Translations under genes and position numbers: made by a program
Shown here: positions 1-13,300 of the stretch, one piece after another
How the letters are laid out: each line of letters starts with the position of its first letter
Position numbering within the stretch: position 1 is the first letter of the stretch
The notes under the pieces: model-generated
What the model was told of the DNA's origin: nothing
Seen by the model: the letters and a program-made list of their open reading frames with translations, nothing else
The model's database searches: none
Assembly: GCA_000708835.1 (NCBI GenBank)
Contig: DF237189.1
Location: 62,001 to 126,000 of the forward strand
Source of the DNA: Klebsormidium nitens
Taxonomy: Eukaryota > Streptophyta > Klebsormidiophyceae > Klebsormidiales > Klebsormidiaceae
Direction of reading: 5' to 3'
Length of the DNA stretch: 64,000 nucleotides

Positions 1-2425
1 TTCGGGAGGTTGCTGATAGGCTGCGCACCGCTCCCACATGGGACGATTGGAGGGGATCATGTAGCAAATCCCGAGATTTGCGAGCCACGCGGATCAAAGG
101 GATGCATTTTGACTCTTGAGCCTATCACGCGGTAAGATTTTGAACCGTGGATTGGGGCATGGATGATCGGACCGTAGCCACGGTCTGAATTTTTGCAATC
201 CACAGACCTGAACGCGCGCATTTCACCACTCAGGAGGCGGATGTTCGATCAGACTTGGAGGCAGGCGAGGCGAGAAAGTGGACTCAAAACTCCATGAGAA
301 ATCAGAGAATACGGACATACTGGTAGTCACATGTGCTCGGTACGACTGCATTTTCGGACGTTCCTGCTTAGCTGCTTGTGTGGTTGGGCCTGCAAAGGTC
401 CCTTCTGAGTCAGGCAAACTTTTCCTTCGTTAAACGTTTTTGGCAGCTATCAGAGCTGAGGGCATATTGTCTTTCGCTTCCCTTTTGCTTCATTGTTTTG
501 CATCATTTTAATGCAATTTAGAATAGCAATCCGGGCTCCTCACTACCTCCTCACTATATCCTAAGATACTGTATATCCTACATAATTGTATCCAGCTCCA
601 GCAGCTCAAGTCGTATCAGCTCCGATTGTCCAGCTCAAGCTGTTGCTAAAACGGCCTTCAACGACGCATATGTCTGACTGTATATCAACTTCCGTTCTTG
701 GCCTGCCTTAACCTGCCACGTTTGAAGACGGGCCGACCTGCATGGTCTACTTTGCAACACTGACCCTTTCCTGAGTTTCCAGATCAGAAGGCCTCAGTGC
801 ATCAGTGTTTTCTACCATTTATGACCTTACTACTAGGTACCCACTAGGTACTTACAGACTGAAGTACTACAGCTTGAAGTTGCAGGGCTGGTTTCTGCTG
901 TGTACCCCGGGAAAGCTACATTTCCTGAGCTGAAAAAGCGGCACGCCACAGCCAAAGTACCGCCTTTGCAGATTGAGATGGCGGGTCGACGTATAGGGAG
1001 TCGATGATTCCCCAACCCAAGAACGCCCGAGTGGCTGAGTCGACTTCGCCAGTATGCAGCGCGTACTACCTTGTAGCAGGTCATTCTCTTGTCTTGTACC
1101 TAAAAATCATTCGAAAGAACACCCAGCTAGCTAATCTGCTTCAGGGATGTACCGTCATTGATCCATAATTTGCGTAGTTGATCACTTTTAGCCACACCGG
1201 ATGATGACGTAATTGCATCCATTATCTACCTCGAATATCATAATATCATGGTCCGGTCTTCACGTGACTTCTCCCTCAGCGGTAGCAAGCCTGCCGAGTA
1301 TCATCTGGCAAGTTCACAACTCGACTTCAAGCAGTATCGTTGTCAACTCTTGCATCAGTCTCAGATTCTAGTTCGATTCGAAACAAGAGGCCCGCCCAAC
1401 CATTTTCACTAGAGGTCAATACTTACTAAGCAAACAAGCCCAAGCCTCAGATAATCAACAGCACTAGTCACCCGAAGCCCAGTGCTAGAGTATGCGCTAC
1501 GTGGGTTGCAATATGCACGGCTCGCAGGCGCTGATGTCAGTTGAGGAGGAAGAAGGAAATTTACACTCAAGGCTGCAATGCCGTGTTGCTTATTTCCAAT
1601 GAACATGGCAAAAGTTCAGAATAATGTGCCGGCCTGCGCTGGCTGTAGACAAGTGGGCCTTAGCGTGTGGCAACCTGACCCTGCGCGGCATGGAGGGATG
1701 CACCATTCCTTTAGTGTTCACGGAAAGGGAACTGTCTCATTGTCCCGCAACCCAAGCCAAGTACGTACAACACGCGTGCACCCGGTTCAATGTCACACCA
1801 GTGGTTCTAATCTGGTAAGCCGCCGGAGCTTCTGGTTACAGACGCGCTGTTTGGCAGTCAGTTCTGAATTGCAAGACACTGCGTGCAGCGGTGAGTATGC
1901 TGTTTTGTTACCGGCTTCCGCTCGACGCAGCTCATTGAGTCTTGTCGAAACCTCTGCCCCATTCCTGTTGGTCCAGAAAAGCTGAGAGGCAGGTTTGAAA
2001 TGGTTTCTAGGAAAAAACATAGATGGAAAAGGTTTGGGTTGCACGTGGTAATCTTGGTAACACGCATTAAAAAAACTAAGAGCACGCTGACCATTGCACG
2101 AGTTCCTTTGCTCGCTTTGCCAGTTGAAGGGTTGCTGCTAGTTGATTTCCGTACTATGCAAATGTGTATCTGGTCGAAAACAAACCAGGAAACTCCTTCA
2201 CCGAAAGCGCCTTTGTACGGGTCTGCACCTCGAGCTTGAAGATTTCGGGTACCTGGGCTCAATGCTTTTACACTGAGCAGAGTATCGATCGAACCTGAGC
2301 TCCACTTGCTTGGTCAAAAGCGGTCCCTTGCGTCTGCAGCAATCTCTATGGACGAGGGTGAAAATTTGTCGGCCACGTCAAGACTTGGGGTCCAAAAAGG
2401 TCGACAGTCACTTTACTTTCGTCAG
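1..2425. other. intergenic sequence, no supported gene
   Basis: Only short, mutually overlapping open frames occur on both strands. None shows a recognisable domain or a chain of phase-compatible exons. The 5' exons of the coiled-coil gene that starts to be readable at 2426 probably lie in the right-hand part of this stretch, but I could not place them. Confidence 0.5.
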
Positions 2426-3142
2426 CGCGCTGCCGTCTAGTGAGACTGCTGTCGCTGTCAACGAGGATGCAGCTCAAAGTCTGGCTCAGATCGACTGCAG
2501 ACAACGCGAAGCTCTCTCAGCGGAGAGGCTTCGCTTGATGGACGAGGTAAAAGATTCCAACCATTGCACTCAGGACAAAGCGTGCAAAAGGTTTGACATC
2601 GCGAGCTCGAGGATTTCTTGATCGAGCTTTGTAAGTGTACACCGTAGCGAACTCCTAGTGAATTTTGTCGCTTGAACCGTCGCTTCCGCTTTTGGGTCTT
2701 TCGCGGCGCGCCGCGCCACTTCATCAATGCGACAAATATCTGAAATAAGCGTGCAAAGTGAAGCATACAAAAGCTAAAGCGCTCTTCCATTCTATCCCCG
2801 TTAAATACGGGGCTGTATTGCTTTCCAGGAGGACAGAAGGGCCCGCCAACGGGAAGAATGGCACAGGGAGATGGCTGCCTTGGAGAAGGAGGTAGGATCC
2901 TCCGCCGACCAAATGGACGTTGCAAACGAGGTTCCGATACAGCCCATTTGAATCTTGTTGGTCGTCCAACTCACTAGGAAATTGGCTGCTACTTTTCGTG
3001 ATACTTTTCGATCAGCGGTGTTCTACCAACTAAGTCCAGCTTTGAAGATGACAACGGCGGTTGGCAGACTCGGGTTCTCGACCACCGTGTGAAAAAGGGA
3101 AGCCCCGAGACAACTGAGAGCATGATCCACTTGTCAGCCTGA
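2426..3142 (+). CDS. 3' part of a coiled-coil protein gene (partial model)
   Basis: Three exons join in phase: 2426..2546, 2829..2891 and 3068..3142 (stop TGA at 3140). Each acceptor is a CAG and the two donors are GTAAAA and GTAGGA. The product is rich in Glu, Arg, Ala and Leu: the first exon contains ALSAERLRLMDE, the second REEWHREMAALEKE, and the last continues with TRVLDHRV. Joined, they read as one continuous amphipathic coil of about 45 residues followed by a short polar tail. The first listed exon begins one base into a codon, so at least one upstream exon is missing and the start is unknown. No family is recognised, and the function cannot be given. The phase agreement over two introns is the main support; chance remains possible because the exons are small. 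Confidence 0.4.
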
Positions 3143-5651
3143 AAGGAAAGAACCAGATTGTAAAGCCTTTACAAATTCGCCACTACAACCCATGAATCCA
3201 GATCCTTCCTTTCCCCGTATAGGTTGCGGCTATGAAAGAGCGGGTCCGAACCGTTCAAAACTACTTGACCTACAAGCATCTTGGGCAAAGCCTGCCCACA
3301 TCCCCGTTGCACTGTAACGAAGACCGGACAACTGTCAACCGATGATTGGGCGGCAGCCGCTGCTTTCCCCTCGCTTGCCATGGCGAGGGCAGCTCGAAGA
3401 CATCAACCATTAGAATGCTCGCACAAGCTTTTTCAATCCGCCACCGGACTGCCAAGCTAGGTAGGACGCCGGTAGGGAAGCCTTGATTGAATCAGCGACA
3501 GCGTGACGCGCTATTGTAAGGTCCGAGTCAAAATTGGGTAGCCCCTTAGGAAGAAGAGCCCGAGTGTCTCTAAAGTATTCGCGACTCTTCCGCACGCGCT
3601 TGCTGAAGGACCTTTCGTTTGTGTAGGACACTTGCTGCTATTCCCCTCCGCCGTTTGCTGAAGCCGCCAGCAAGGCCAGGACGCTTGTAATTTTCCGAAC
3701 CAGCAACTCATAAGTACCTCCCGTTACATCAACAACAAGCGCTCGATTGTGCTGGTCGTCCCTCACGTTTGAACGGGTCTTGACGTGATGAAAGTCTTGC
3801 CGGGAGCGTCTTGGTTAAATCCTCTTCTATGCATCGGAAGCTTGCCGGCTTTGCGGACGGTTGTTCATTGCCTCTGTTCTTCAACTGAACCAGATACATC
3901 ACGACTGACAGCAGTCGAGTAAGACTGACCGTATATCTCTGATAGGATACAATCGTACGCCTTGACCGCTGACGCCCACGTCAGCCGGTTCAGCGGATTT
4001 TTTTTTACAAGTGTGATGCATGTATTGTCTGCAGTACACCAACCTGGAAAGAGCGCCGCGCTGACATGAGACGCAGGCGCAAAGCCGCACGCCTCAAGCT
4101 CCTTTCACTGATTATCCGAGCTAATTCGAGATATCAGCAGAAACTTCGCCACTTTTTCATGGCAGCCTGACCATTGAATCTTTCATCAGTACCCGTGTAA
4201 AGATCGATTTCCCAAAGGCGTCAGGTCCCTCTCCACGACCATATCTTCTCGGAATGGTCGACTTATATGGGTGGATTGTCTTGCGTGGTGCATTCGTGAA
4301 ATCTGGTGCGGAGAAGCAGAGGGGCCGCGTACATGGTTTTTTGGCTCTATGCATACCGAAGCACAGTTGAAATACCAAAGCGCAGTTGGTTTGTGCTTCG
4401 AAACAGTCGAACTGAGGAACGGCAATAATGACAGCAGCCTGTTCCGGATGACCTGAATGCTAGAAACCCGTTCGCGTGCCGTTCATTTCGCTGTTGCATT
4501 ACTCTATAGCAAATATACTCGGATCCCAGGAGTTAAAGGGGCGAGGGCCAGTCACTTTACAAGATTCCGACGCCCTCATTTGTACATTTGTGCATGAGTG
4601 AAACCCGGTCCGTCTCCGCGCAACCTGGTTTTGGACAAGATACTCGATTTGGTTTCGCGTCCGGCATGGCGATGGCCCACGCGGTCTTCGTACGGTGACG
4701 CTAGATCCTTCAAAGGACGAAGCTAGCTCGGTCGCGCGAAAACTGCAAATAACTGATGCTAGTGACGCGAATTCTGTGCGGTTCCGGTTGGTTCTGCATG
4801 AACGTTCTTTGGATCTCCATCTAGCCTAGCTACGACGGTCTCTGGCAATACCGTCCAATTATTCCAATCAGCACATACATGTCTGCTGCACGCGCGCAAT
4901 TGTGCCAAGAGCTCGACGCGGACACTCTTGACCAAATGATCCGATCATGCGCAACATCAATTGCAGATTCAACATGCAGTGCCACAACATGGGATCACAA
5001 CATGAGGTGTTCCGGTTTCAACTAGCTACTGTAGCTGTCACGTGTCCGGCCAACCAGACTTAGGATTGTATGTCGAGTATCTCAGAAGGTCCGTTCGCGG
5101 CGTGCCATTATGGTGAAAGAAAACCATGTGCATGCGCACACTCCAATCGCGAGATTCATTAAGACGTGCTGCAGTGCAAATACTGCACTGACATGCATGT
5201 CATGCTGCATGTTGATTATAGTAGAGTTGAATGATTTCGGCTATACGTGCGCATATTTCTCTTGATCGATGCTTGGGCCGGGCTTGAGGCGGATCGCCGT
5301 TGTGCTCCAAAACACATAAGTGCATGGCGCGCCTTGATTTTGACTTGTACCACGGCCATTTCGTACCGACTTTCCAACTTATAATCCAGATTGCAGGTCG
5401 CGCTGACAGATTGCAACCGAGCCGCATGACTCAAAATTTGGCCTCATCTTTGCCACATGCACGTCCACCAGCAATGTAAGATTCATGATCCAGGCTGGCA
5501 AGCGTCATGGATTCAGATGCACCAATCGAAAGCTCCATCGTTTGCATCCCGTTGTTAAGAGAACCGTTTGAGATGTCACAATTAAAAGGAGGCTGTCTTC
5601 GAGATTCACAAAAGTACCACCAATAACTCCAACCTTATCCCTTCCGAGTAC
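3143..5651. other. intergenic sequence, no supported gene
   Basis: No convincing exon was found on either strand. The part from about 4860 to 5520 is rich in CATG and TGCA tetramers, like several other non-coding patches in the window, and may be decayed repeat DNA. Confidence 0.5.
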
Positions 5652-7908
5652 CTATGCGTCTTTCGCCTTTGCCTTGTTCTTCAACATTTCCTCATACCGC
5701 AACTTCTTGAAGTACGCCTTCTTCGTCCACTTAACCTTTCCAGGCAGTTGCACAACGTTGCAACCCGCTGCCTCGAGCTTCGCCTTGGCGGTCTTCGAGA
5801 AGGAACCCGCCTCAATGGTGAAGCTCTCTGTCAAGTCACCGTCACCCAACACCTGCAAGAGATACGCCAGTTGTATTAAGTAAGGGATGGACTGCCGACC
5901 TGATAACAGAGAAAGAGGGGGCGGACACTGCTCGTGAAGGAGCAAAGTCAGTCGACGCGCAAAGCAACCAAAAGAATGAAGAACGGCCCTTTCATTCTAC
6001 AACGTTGACTAAAAAACAGAAAAGGACCTCCTTGCCAATCTTCTGCAACGGGCTACTGCACTTGCAAATTAGCCTGGGCTTCCGCTAGGAAACAACGAGA
6101 GCCGTTCTCTGTCGCAATGGTTCAGCTTCTGGCAGAAGAGCACCGTTGAACAGGTCCAATTTCGAAGCGTTGTCAGAATCGGGGCTTCAACCAACGTAAC
6201 AGGTAACACAAGACATACTGCGAAAATCACATATCAAACATCACAATTGACCAACAGCGAAAGGCACAGTCATTGTGCACGCAGCAATTAGCCAGATCCG
6301 CTGCGCTGACAATTAACGCACAGGACGACAACAAAGCAGGCCCACCTTTAGGGGAAGCTTGCGCTCCTTTCCAGACGGCTTGATCAGGCCGTTGGCAATA
6401 AGGCTCTCCCGAGAGATCTGCCCGCCATTCACGGCCAGGCCGCGGGCAACGATATCTTCTAAGTTGACGGCCACATGCGTGGTCCGACCCTTGGGCATAC
6501 CTGCAACAAAGACATGGTCCTTTAAAATCAGCCAGAGGGGCTGTGCGATGCACGGACTTGGATTCTCCAAAAGAAGTACGGAAGGGGCGGCTACGGCTAT
6601 CTTAGCAGAGAGGCAGGCTTCGTCGTTCTACGAGCTAGGAAGCACTGTGTCTTTGGAGCAGACCAGGACTCGATCCGACACTCTGACCAAGCTTTCGAAC
6701 CCGTTCAGCAAAGCAAAAGCTTGGCAAGATCAGACCGCAATATTGAGCGCCCAGCGTCCACCTGGCACCTTCTGACTTTCAGCAGATTGCGCCCCAGCGA
6801 AGTCCGTGATTGGAGAGCCACAGCAGTACACGAGGGCGCAAATGATGAGATAAAGCGAGAAAGCTCGATGCTGCGAGGGCCGGAAGCGACTCTTGTGTAG
6901 CATTAAAACAGAGGCGAGGTAAAATTCCACGCTTCTAAGTGTACCGACCTCGGGTAACATCCCAACGTTGGGGCTTACATGACACGTTGAAAGGCACTGC
7001 CTTCAAGAGTCGCGAGTTTCAAGCCGAAAGCCTGGAGGCAGGGAGAAAGTTCGAGCTTCTACCAGACTTCGACACGCACCTCCAGCAATACCCCGCAGCT
7101 TTGGCAGCCTCCGGTACAGCGGCATTTGACCTCCCTCGAAACCGGGCCTGGTTCCCGAGCCCGACCGCGACTTCTGTCCCCTCATACCGAACCCGCAGCT
7201 CGCGCCCTGCCCCGCTGCAATACCACGCCCCTTGCGGGTCTTGCGCTTCCGAGAACCAGGCTGGGGCTTCAAGTTGTTCAACCGAAACCGCTCGATCTCT
7301 GCGAAGGAACGTTAAAAGATTGGTTCAACACTTTGATGCCTTTGCAATGACCAGAGTACATGCATTTTTTTGAGCGTCAACTTGTCTTCAGAGGGATGCC
7401 CCTGAGGAACCTCCGCTTGCTCTGGCAAGCTCGAGACACCTGCAAAGCATTCCTGCAGCTCCAAATGCTGGCCTTGTAGATTCTGCCACTGAAAACATGG
7501 CTCCAAATATTTCAGGCAGCAAAGCACGTCACCAAATTGATGTATCCCAACTTGCGCGATCATGTGATTGCTTTTTCAAAATGATGAATGCAGTCCGCCT
7601 ATCCTGCTCAGCTCTCACCTCAACCTAGCCAAGCTTACTCTGAGGACTGGCCACCAGTCTGCTGCTGCCAACTTCCCAAAGAGCAGTGGCTTCAAGTTGC
7701 GTCTCCAGCAGGTTCAACGGTTACTTACGAGGGGAAGAAGGTCTGGTATCAGAAAAGCAGGACCACTTCTGCTCATCTCATCCCGGGGCAGTAACGCACC
7801 CAACTTCCAAAAGAAGTTGCACAAAAGAACAAAGGGACGTAGAAACCCACCGGGTTCTGCTTCAGCAACTGCCATTGTTACTCCCGCCCTGGCGGCTCTC
7901 GCTGCCAT
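5652..7908 (-). CDS. RPL15: plastid-type 50S ribosomal protein L15
   Basis: This is a bacterial-type uL15 protein of the large ribosomal subunit, which in plants is nuclear-encoded and imported into the chloroplast. Exons read on the minus strand are 7908..7851 (partial), 7298..7080, 6500..6346 and 5852..5652, and all phases agree. Diagnostic segments are [52 protein letters not shown] (spliced to [12 protein letters not shown]), [10 protein letters not shown] and [17 protein letters not shown]. They match plant plastid L15 better than the cytosolic form. The reading frame upstream of the Met at 7908 stays open and looks like a transit peptide (Ser/Pro/Leu-rich, no ATG). A CAG acceptor sits near 7986, so a further 5' exon with the true start probably exists. 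Mitochondrial location is a less likely alternative. Confidence 0.9.
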
Positions 7909-7998
7909 CGGCACTTTGCACAGCGACCGGCTGCTGGGGAGGAAAGGGGTGCACGGGGCGCCATTGCTCAACGGCACACTCTGCAGAGTTGGCACCAA

Positions 7999-10358
7999 AA
8001 GGTTAGGTTGTGATGTGCAAAACGACTACTGCTTCCGTTGGTTGCGTCAACGAGGTGGACTATGACTCTCTCTAAGCGCTGAAACCAGGGGTGGGCAAGT
8101 CTCCTCATAATCCTTGAAGGACACCAAATAAAGAAAACAAGTACTCAGCTTAAAGCCAATACAGATACCCAGTAAAACGCCGTCATATACCCCGAAGATA
8201 CGAGTGAGCAATCTATGAAGCTACGACCACGTCCGACTCTCACAGACGATTCCCAAATTTTGTCTGCCAAACCCTGGAAGAAGCTGATCCAAAGCCTTTG
8301 ACTTGCAGAATGGTGATTAACTGCCAGCAGGAAAAAAACCAAGTCCTGGCTATACATCCATGGCCCCTAGCGACAGGATTGTTCTCTGGAGTATCAACAT
8401 GAGAGTGCCAGAAAACGTCTCCGGAAGGGTCCCAGCCAAATTGGAAGCCTTCAAGCCAGGGTCCGTGTGAGAGTTGCAATGGCCATTCATGTTGAGCAGC
8501 GGGCACGGGGCACTCAAGACGTCAACTGCAACCAATCTCTATCTTCATTGCCTCTTCAAGTATATGAGCCTGTTCTTCACAGCATTCCACTGGCGTTGCT
8601 TCAAACCTGGAATGCTGCTGCTTTGGCTCATTCGAATTGGGGACAACAGAGATAAGCCTTTCCTTTAATCTGCCGGCGAGCTATCTGGGATAGCCGCTAC
8701 GCTGAGTCCTCAAACCAATCCCTTCATATCCATGATGTCGATCACGAGAGAGCCGAAGGAGCCTAGAATCCTTGCAGATAAAATTGACGTTGATAGAAAC
8801 CCTTTGAAAAGACCCTGGTTACCTAGCCTCCGATCGGCCAACCTAGGTGGCGAGCAGACAGCATCACGTGCCAACTAAAGTTTGGGCCGTATCCTACTAG
8901 AAGATTGTCACAGCAGCTCGCCCACACCCTTCCTGTGAAAATGCACCAGAGAGGACCAAAAACTTGCCCCTAATGCATCCCCTCACAAGCATTACCAGAG
9001 CCCATGAATCTGCTTCTTGTAATACCTTATGGCGGTTACTGATAGGCAGCTATTTTCAAGGCACATTGCTCCATTTTGGTAATGGTCAACCTGATCTCTT
9101 TCTTTTCCAGCTTGAGCTATCTACAGCTGCAGAGTACCTTCCACTGTCCATACCAACCGAACAACGCATCTGCTTGCTGACTCCCTTTTAACGGGTGTTG
9201 GTGTGACCACGCCAATGCAGAGGGTTCCACATAAACCCTATCCGCCAAAAGCACCGCCTTAACGTCAGAATGAGCTCAAGTACCACGCATCGTCTTGCGC
9301 TAAATAGCACCTCACCTTCAGTTGTGCACCCGTCTGGACGGCGCCTCTGCTCAACGTGGACGACCGGCTGACAAGCCCCACGGTCGCCATCTTTGTGGTC
9401 CCAAATGTACTGCCGAAGCTGTTCCTACACTACCCACAAACGTCGGCTATCTTTGCCACCTCAACGACACAAGATTGATGAGGCGAAAGATTCCTCAAGA
9501 ACCGGCCCAAGCGATCAACCAGCTGCCACAAAACAAGACCGCCTCCCCTTGCGCCTCACCTTCCGCAATCCCTTCGATCGTCACCTTCTTGAACTTTGAA
9601 GCCCGAGTGCTCCGGATTTCAGTCTGGCGGCCAGTCTTACTCTTGGGCCATCCACACCGTGCGATGCGACTGTGTTTCAATGATGACGGCTGGAATTAAT
9701 CTAAAGTTCAGCGTCGAAGTTTAACTAGTGCCAAGTTCTGGCACAAGTCCTGTCCAAGAAGACTGCAAGCTCACATGATGAACAGTGAACACCTCATGAT
9801 GCTTTCAAATTTCAAGACACTGTGCTGTGATTGTGCAGCGTGCTCAGCACAGCTCAAAACTTCCGAGTTCAACTTCAACTTCATTGTCAAGACGAGCCTG
9901 CTCATGAACGAACGATTCGCGCATGCCAAGCGATGCATGATGGCAAATAATGCATCCATGGCGGACGTTGGACAGCTTGCATGCAGCAGCACATACCAGC
10001 AAGGCCCCGCAGTCCCTTGCATAGAATCGTCTCAACCAGGACGATAGACAGGTAGTGGGACAGCCAGAGCGAAAGGGCATCCAGTCATCAAAGTTGATCG
10101 CAGAAGGGGGCATTGGTTGACTGAATGCAGCTTGCTTCGTCGACAGAAGACGACCTTGCAGATTGGCCTGGGGAATGTCAGGGCGTTGACCTTTGCGTTT
10201 TGTGTAGCTTTCAATCAGCACCACCACTCAGAACTTAGGAGCTCCCTACTGGATTGATTCAATGCAAGCACAGTAGTCGCAAGGGAACCCTCATCAAACC
10301 TTACTCCCTTGCGGGCCGCCTGCCACTGACATCAGCAAGTGGTGGCGCTGTCGCAACC
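7999..10358. other. intergenic sequence, no supported gene
   Basis: This holds the unplaced 5' end of the L15 gene (left side) and the upstream region of the ACD11-like gene (right side). Short open frames on both strands show no domain and no consistent splicing. A CATG/TGCA-rich patch lies around 9775-10020. Confidence 0.5.
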
Positions 10359-13300
10359 ATGAGCGGGCCAGGGGAAGGAAAGGTGCTGCCGGAACTCGGG
10401 CTGGCGTTCAAGGGTGTCGCTGACCTCATCAAGCAGAATGCTGAGGTGCCGACTGCCGCGTTTGCGGCAGCGTGCGATAAGATCAACCCAATCTTTGGCC
10501 ACCTTGGGATGGCGTTCAAGTTCGCAAGGGATGACTTTGTCACAAAGGTGAGAAACTTTTTGTTGTGCAGCAGTCCTTCAACTGCATCAAAGGTATGAAT
10601 GTGAGCCAGATAGGATAATATGGTCTTCTGGATGTCATCTTCTGGCTTTTTCAAAGCGTTCATTGTTCAGTGATGGTTGAATGAGGGAGCTCAATGCGTC
10701 TATCTAGAGGGCTACTATGAAGTATCGTTTTGACTTGCCCCATTCAAAACTTTGAGTAGAATACGACGGCTCGTTGTAGTGCGTAACCCCCTGCGGCCAT
10801 CGCTGGCGCATGTTGCAAATTGAGTCAAACCAGGGGTGGGGAGTTTGTGCATGCTTTTGTAATAATTCATGCCTAACAAACACCATTGTTGCTTACCCGT
10901 AAGTTCAAGGGGCGATTGGTTGGTCAAAATCTCGGGAGGTCAACACCAGAAAGTTCTTGTGAGGTTGATGGGGCCATCATATGTTGTCTGGCGTCCACAC
11001 TTCTGGACAGGTTCCAGGAGGTCTGTCTGAATTTCGAGTGGCATCTTATCACAATTCTAGATTGGCACGATATCTGGTTTAGCGTGCAATGAGTAGTCCC
11101 CTGTCTTGTGTGCCACATTGGCCGTTCTTATGGCATACCGTCCAGCTTGATGTACAATGGCTACTCTCAAATATCGGGTTGTGCCCCAGATTGACTACAG
11201 TAGTTTGGCATCCTCACCCTCCCAATCCAGTTCAACTCAGTCCTCCTCTACTATCGTTTTGTGTCTTTTATTTTTGTGAGTCCGGCAGACAGAGATACCC
11301 GCACTGTTCTCTATCATTCGAATAGGCCCTTATATGGACGCATCTCAATCAGATATGTCGAACTCTTGTCGACAGCATCCTCAAATTAGTTCTTTGTCCT
11401 CCATCCTCATGTCGGCTCTGTCCCTTGGAAAGTATCATCCAGATGCACGACCTGTCTAAGCGCACACTCAACATCATGTCAGGCTTCGCTGGCGCCGTTC
11501 AGCCCCCTTCCCTGTGAGGATCTTTCTTCAGACTTTATCTCAGACTCGAAAGTCCATTTCGACCTCTCCTTCCAACGCCATGAAGCAGCCTGTTCAGGTT
11601 AACCAGCCTTGACTCGCGAAGATAGTCTCTGCACAACGTATCGTCAACTGGTCACTAAAAGCGCTCATGTAAGCAAACATCAGCACCAGTCTCCTTGGCG
11701 CCAATTGGAACAAACTTGTGAAGTTCTCCATCGCCTTGTGACCCCATACCGTTCCGTTTTCGAAATTGCCCTCTCTAAACAGAAATCTCCATATCCTGCT
11801 TCGCAGGTAGAGGACCTGAAGGAGTGCGCGAAGGACCTGCCCACTCTGGAAGACATCCTGGACGCGGACATCAAGGCCGGCACCGTGCGCGAGCCTGGGA
11901 GCCACACGCGCAACCTGCTGCGCGTCACGCGCGGGATCAACATGATCCGGCTGCTTTTTGAGCACCTACTCTCGAGCGAGTGAGCGGCGCGTTTCGGTTC
12001 GTGTCGGAAGCCGCTTTTTCCTGGACTCTTTTCGTGGATTTTGGGCTCAGGTGCTTGGTTCCGTTACGAGGCCTTTTCTTCCGTGCTTTTCCTTCTGTTT
12101 CCTCCGATTTGCACCTCCTTTTTTGTGTCGTGACACTGCCTTTTCTGGAACACCTGCTCTTCAGGGAGAACAATGTCAGTTCGTTCGCTTTCGTTCCATT
12201 TCCTTTTGTCGCCTGAACCCGCCGAACGATGCTGTAAGCTGTCCATGGTTGCATAGATGCAAAATCTTTTGATACTCATGTCAGTTCGATCTCCAAAACG
12301 GGTCCGCCTTCGGCCTTCGGCCTTCAACGGCAAAGTTTCCATGCATCACTTATAACCAGGTTTTCTTACAAGGGCACAGAAACACCGCCCCTCTTTTTCT
12401 ACTCTCCGTCTTGCATAGTAGCGTCAGGTTGAAGGAGGCCGCATCGGTTATTCGAAGCACACAACATGCAACGCTCTTGGGAACTCCAGGTTGAATATTG
12501 AACACTCTTCCTGCAAAGAGCCTGCATCTCAGTCCTCAGAAACACCTACTTTGACCGCCCACTGTGTTTACATGTGCAGTGGCGTCAGCGTGACGGCCCA
12601 CGAGGACACACAGCGAAACTTTCACGTTGCCTTCCTGTCTTCTGGCAAACGCTCACTGCTCGTAATAAAACTTACAATCGATCCTCACCCACCCAACAAT
12701 AACCCGCTATGCTTCCCCGGTTTGCGGTGTCAGCCTGACGAAGTCCGCATCCAAGGCCTACAAATCTGATGATGAGTCTGATGATGAGTCTCGCTCGGAA
12801 AGATGACTGCGCTCCTCCGAGAAGCTAAGATTCTTTCGGGCCCGCCCTTACCGCCCATCAGCTCCTCTTGGCGTAACAGCATGAACACGAACGGGGCTGT
12901 GTTGATTGATTACAGAGAGTGGGATCTTGCACCTTTTAGAGTCCCCAAAATAGCGCATACTTCGAACAACTCCGACCAGTATATTATGTTTTCCGCTCTG
13001 TTTTGTTGCAGTGGCGTCAGCCTGAAGGATGCCGCATCATAAGCGGATGGGCATACAGAGCAATTGCTTTTGCTACTATTCATCGCCACATCGAGCGTAT
13101 ACTTTTCCTACCGACGAGTTTCTTACTTGATCTTTCCACTCTCTTTTCTTGCGGCGGCGTCTGCCTGCCGGAAACCGCGTCAAACCGAGCGGGATCCTCG
13201 CACTTATTCATAACCCATTCACTCTCGAGTCTCTACGAACAACCGTAGCGAGTGGTGGAGTACCCTCAGGGTGCGTCGAATGCGAACGGCGAGCACCTTT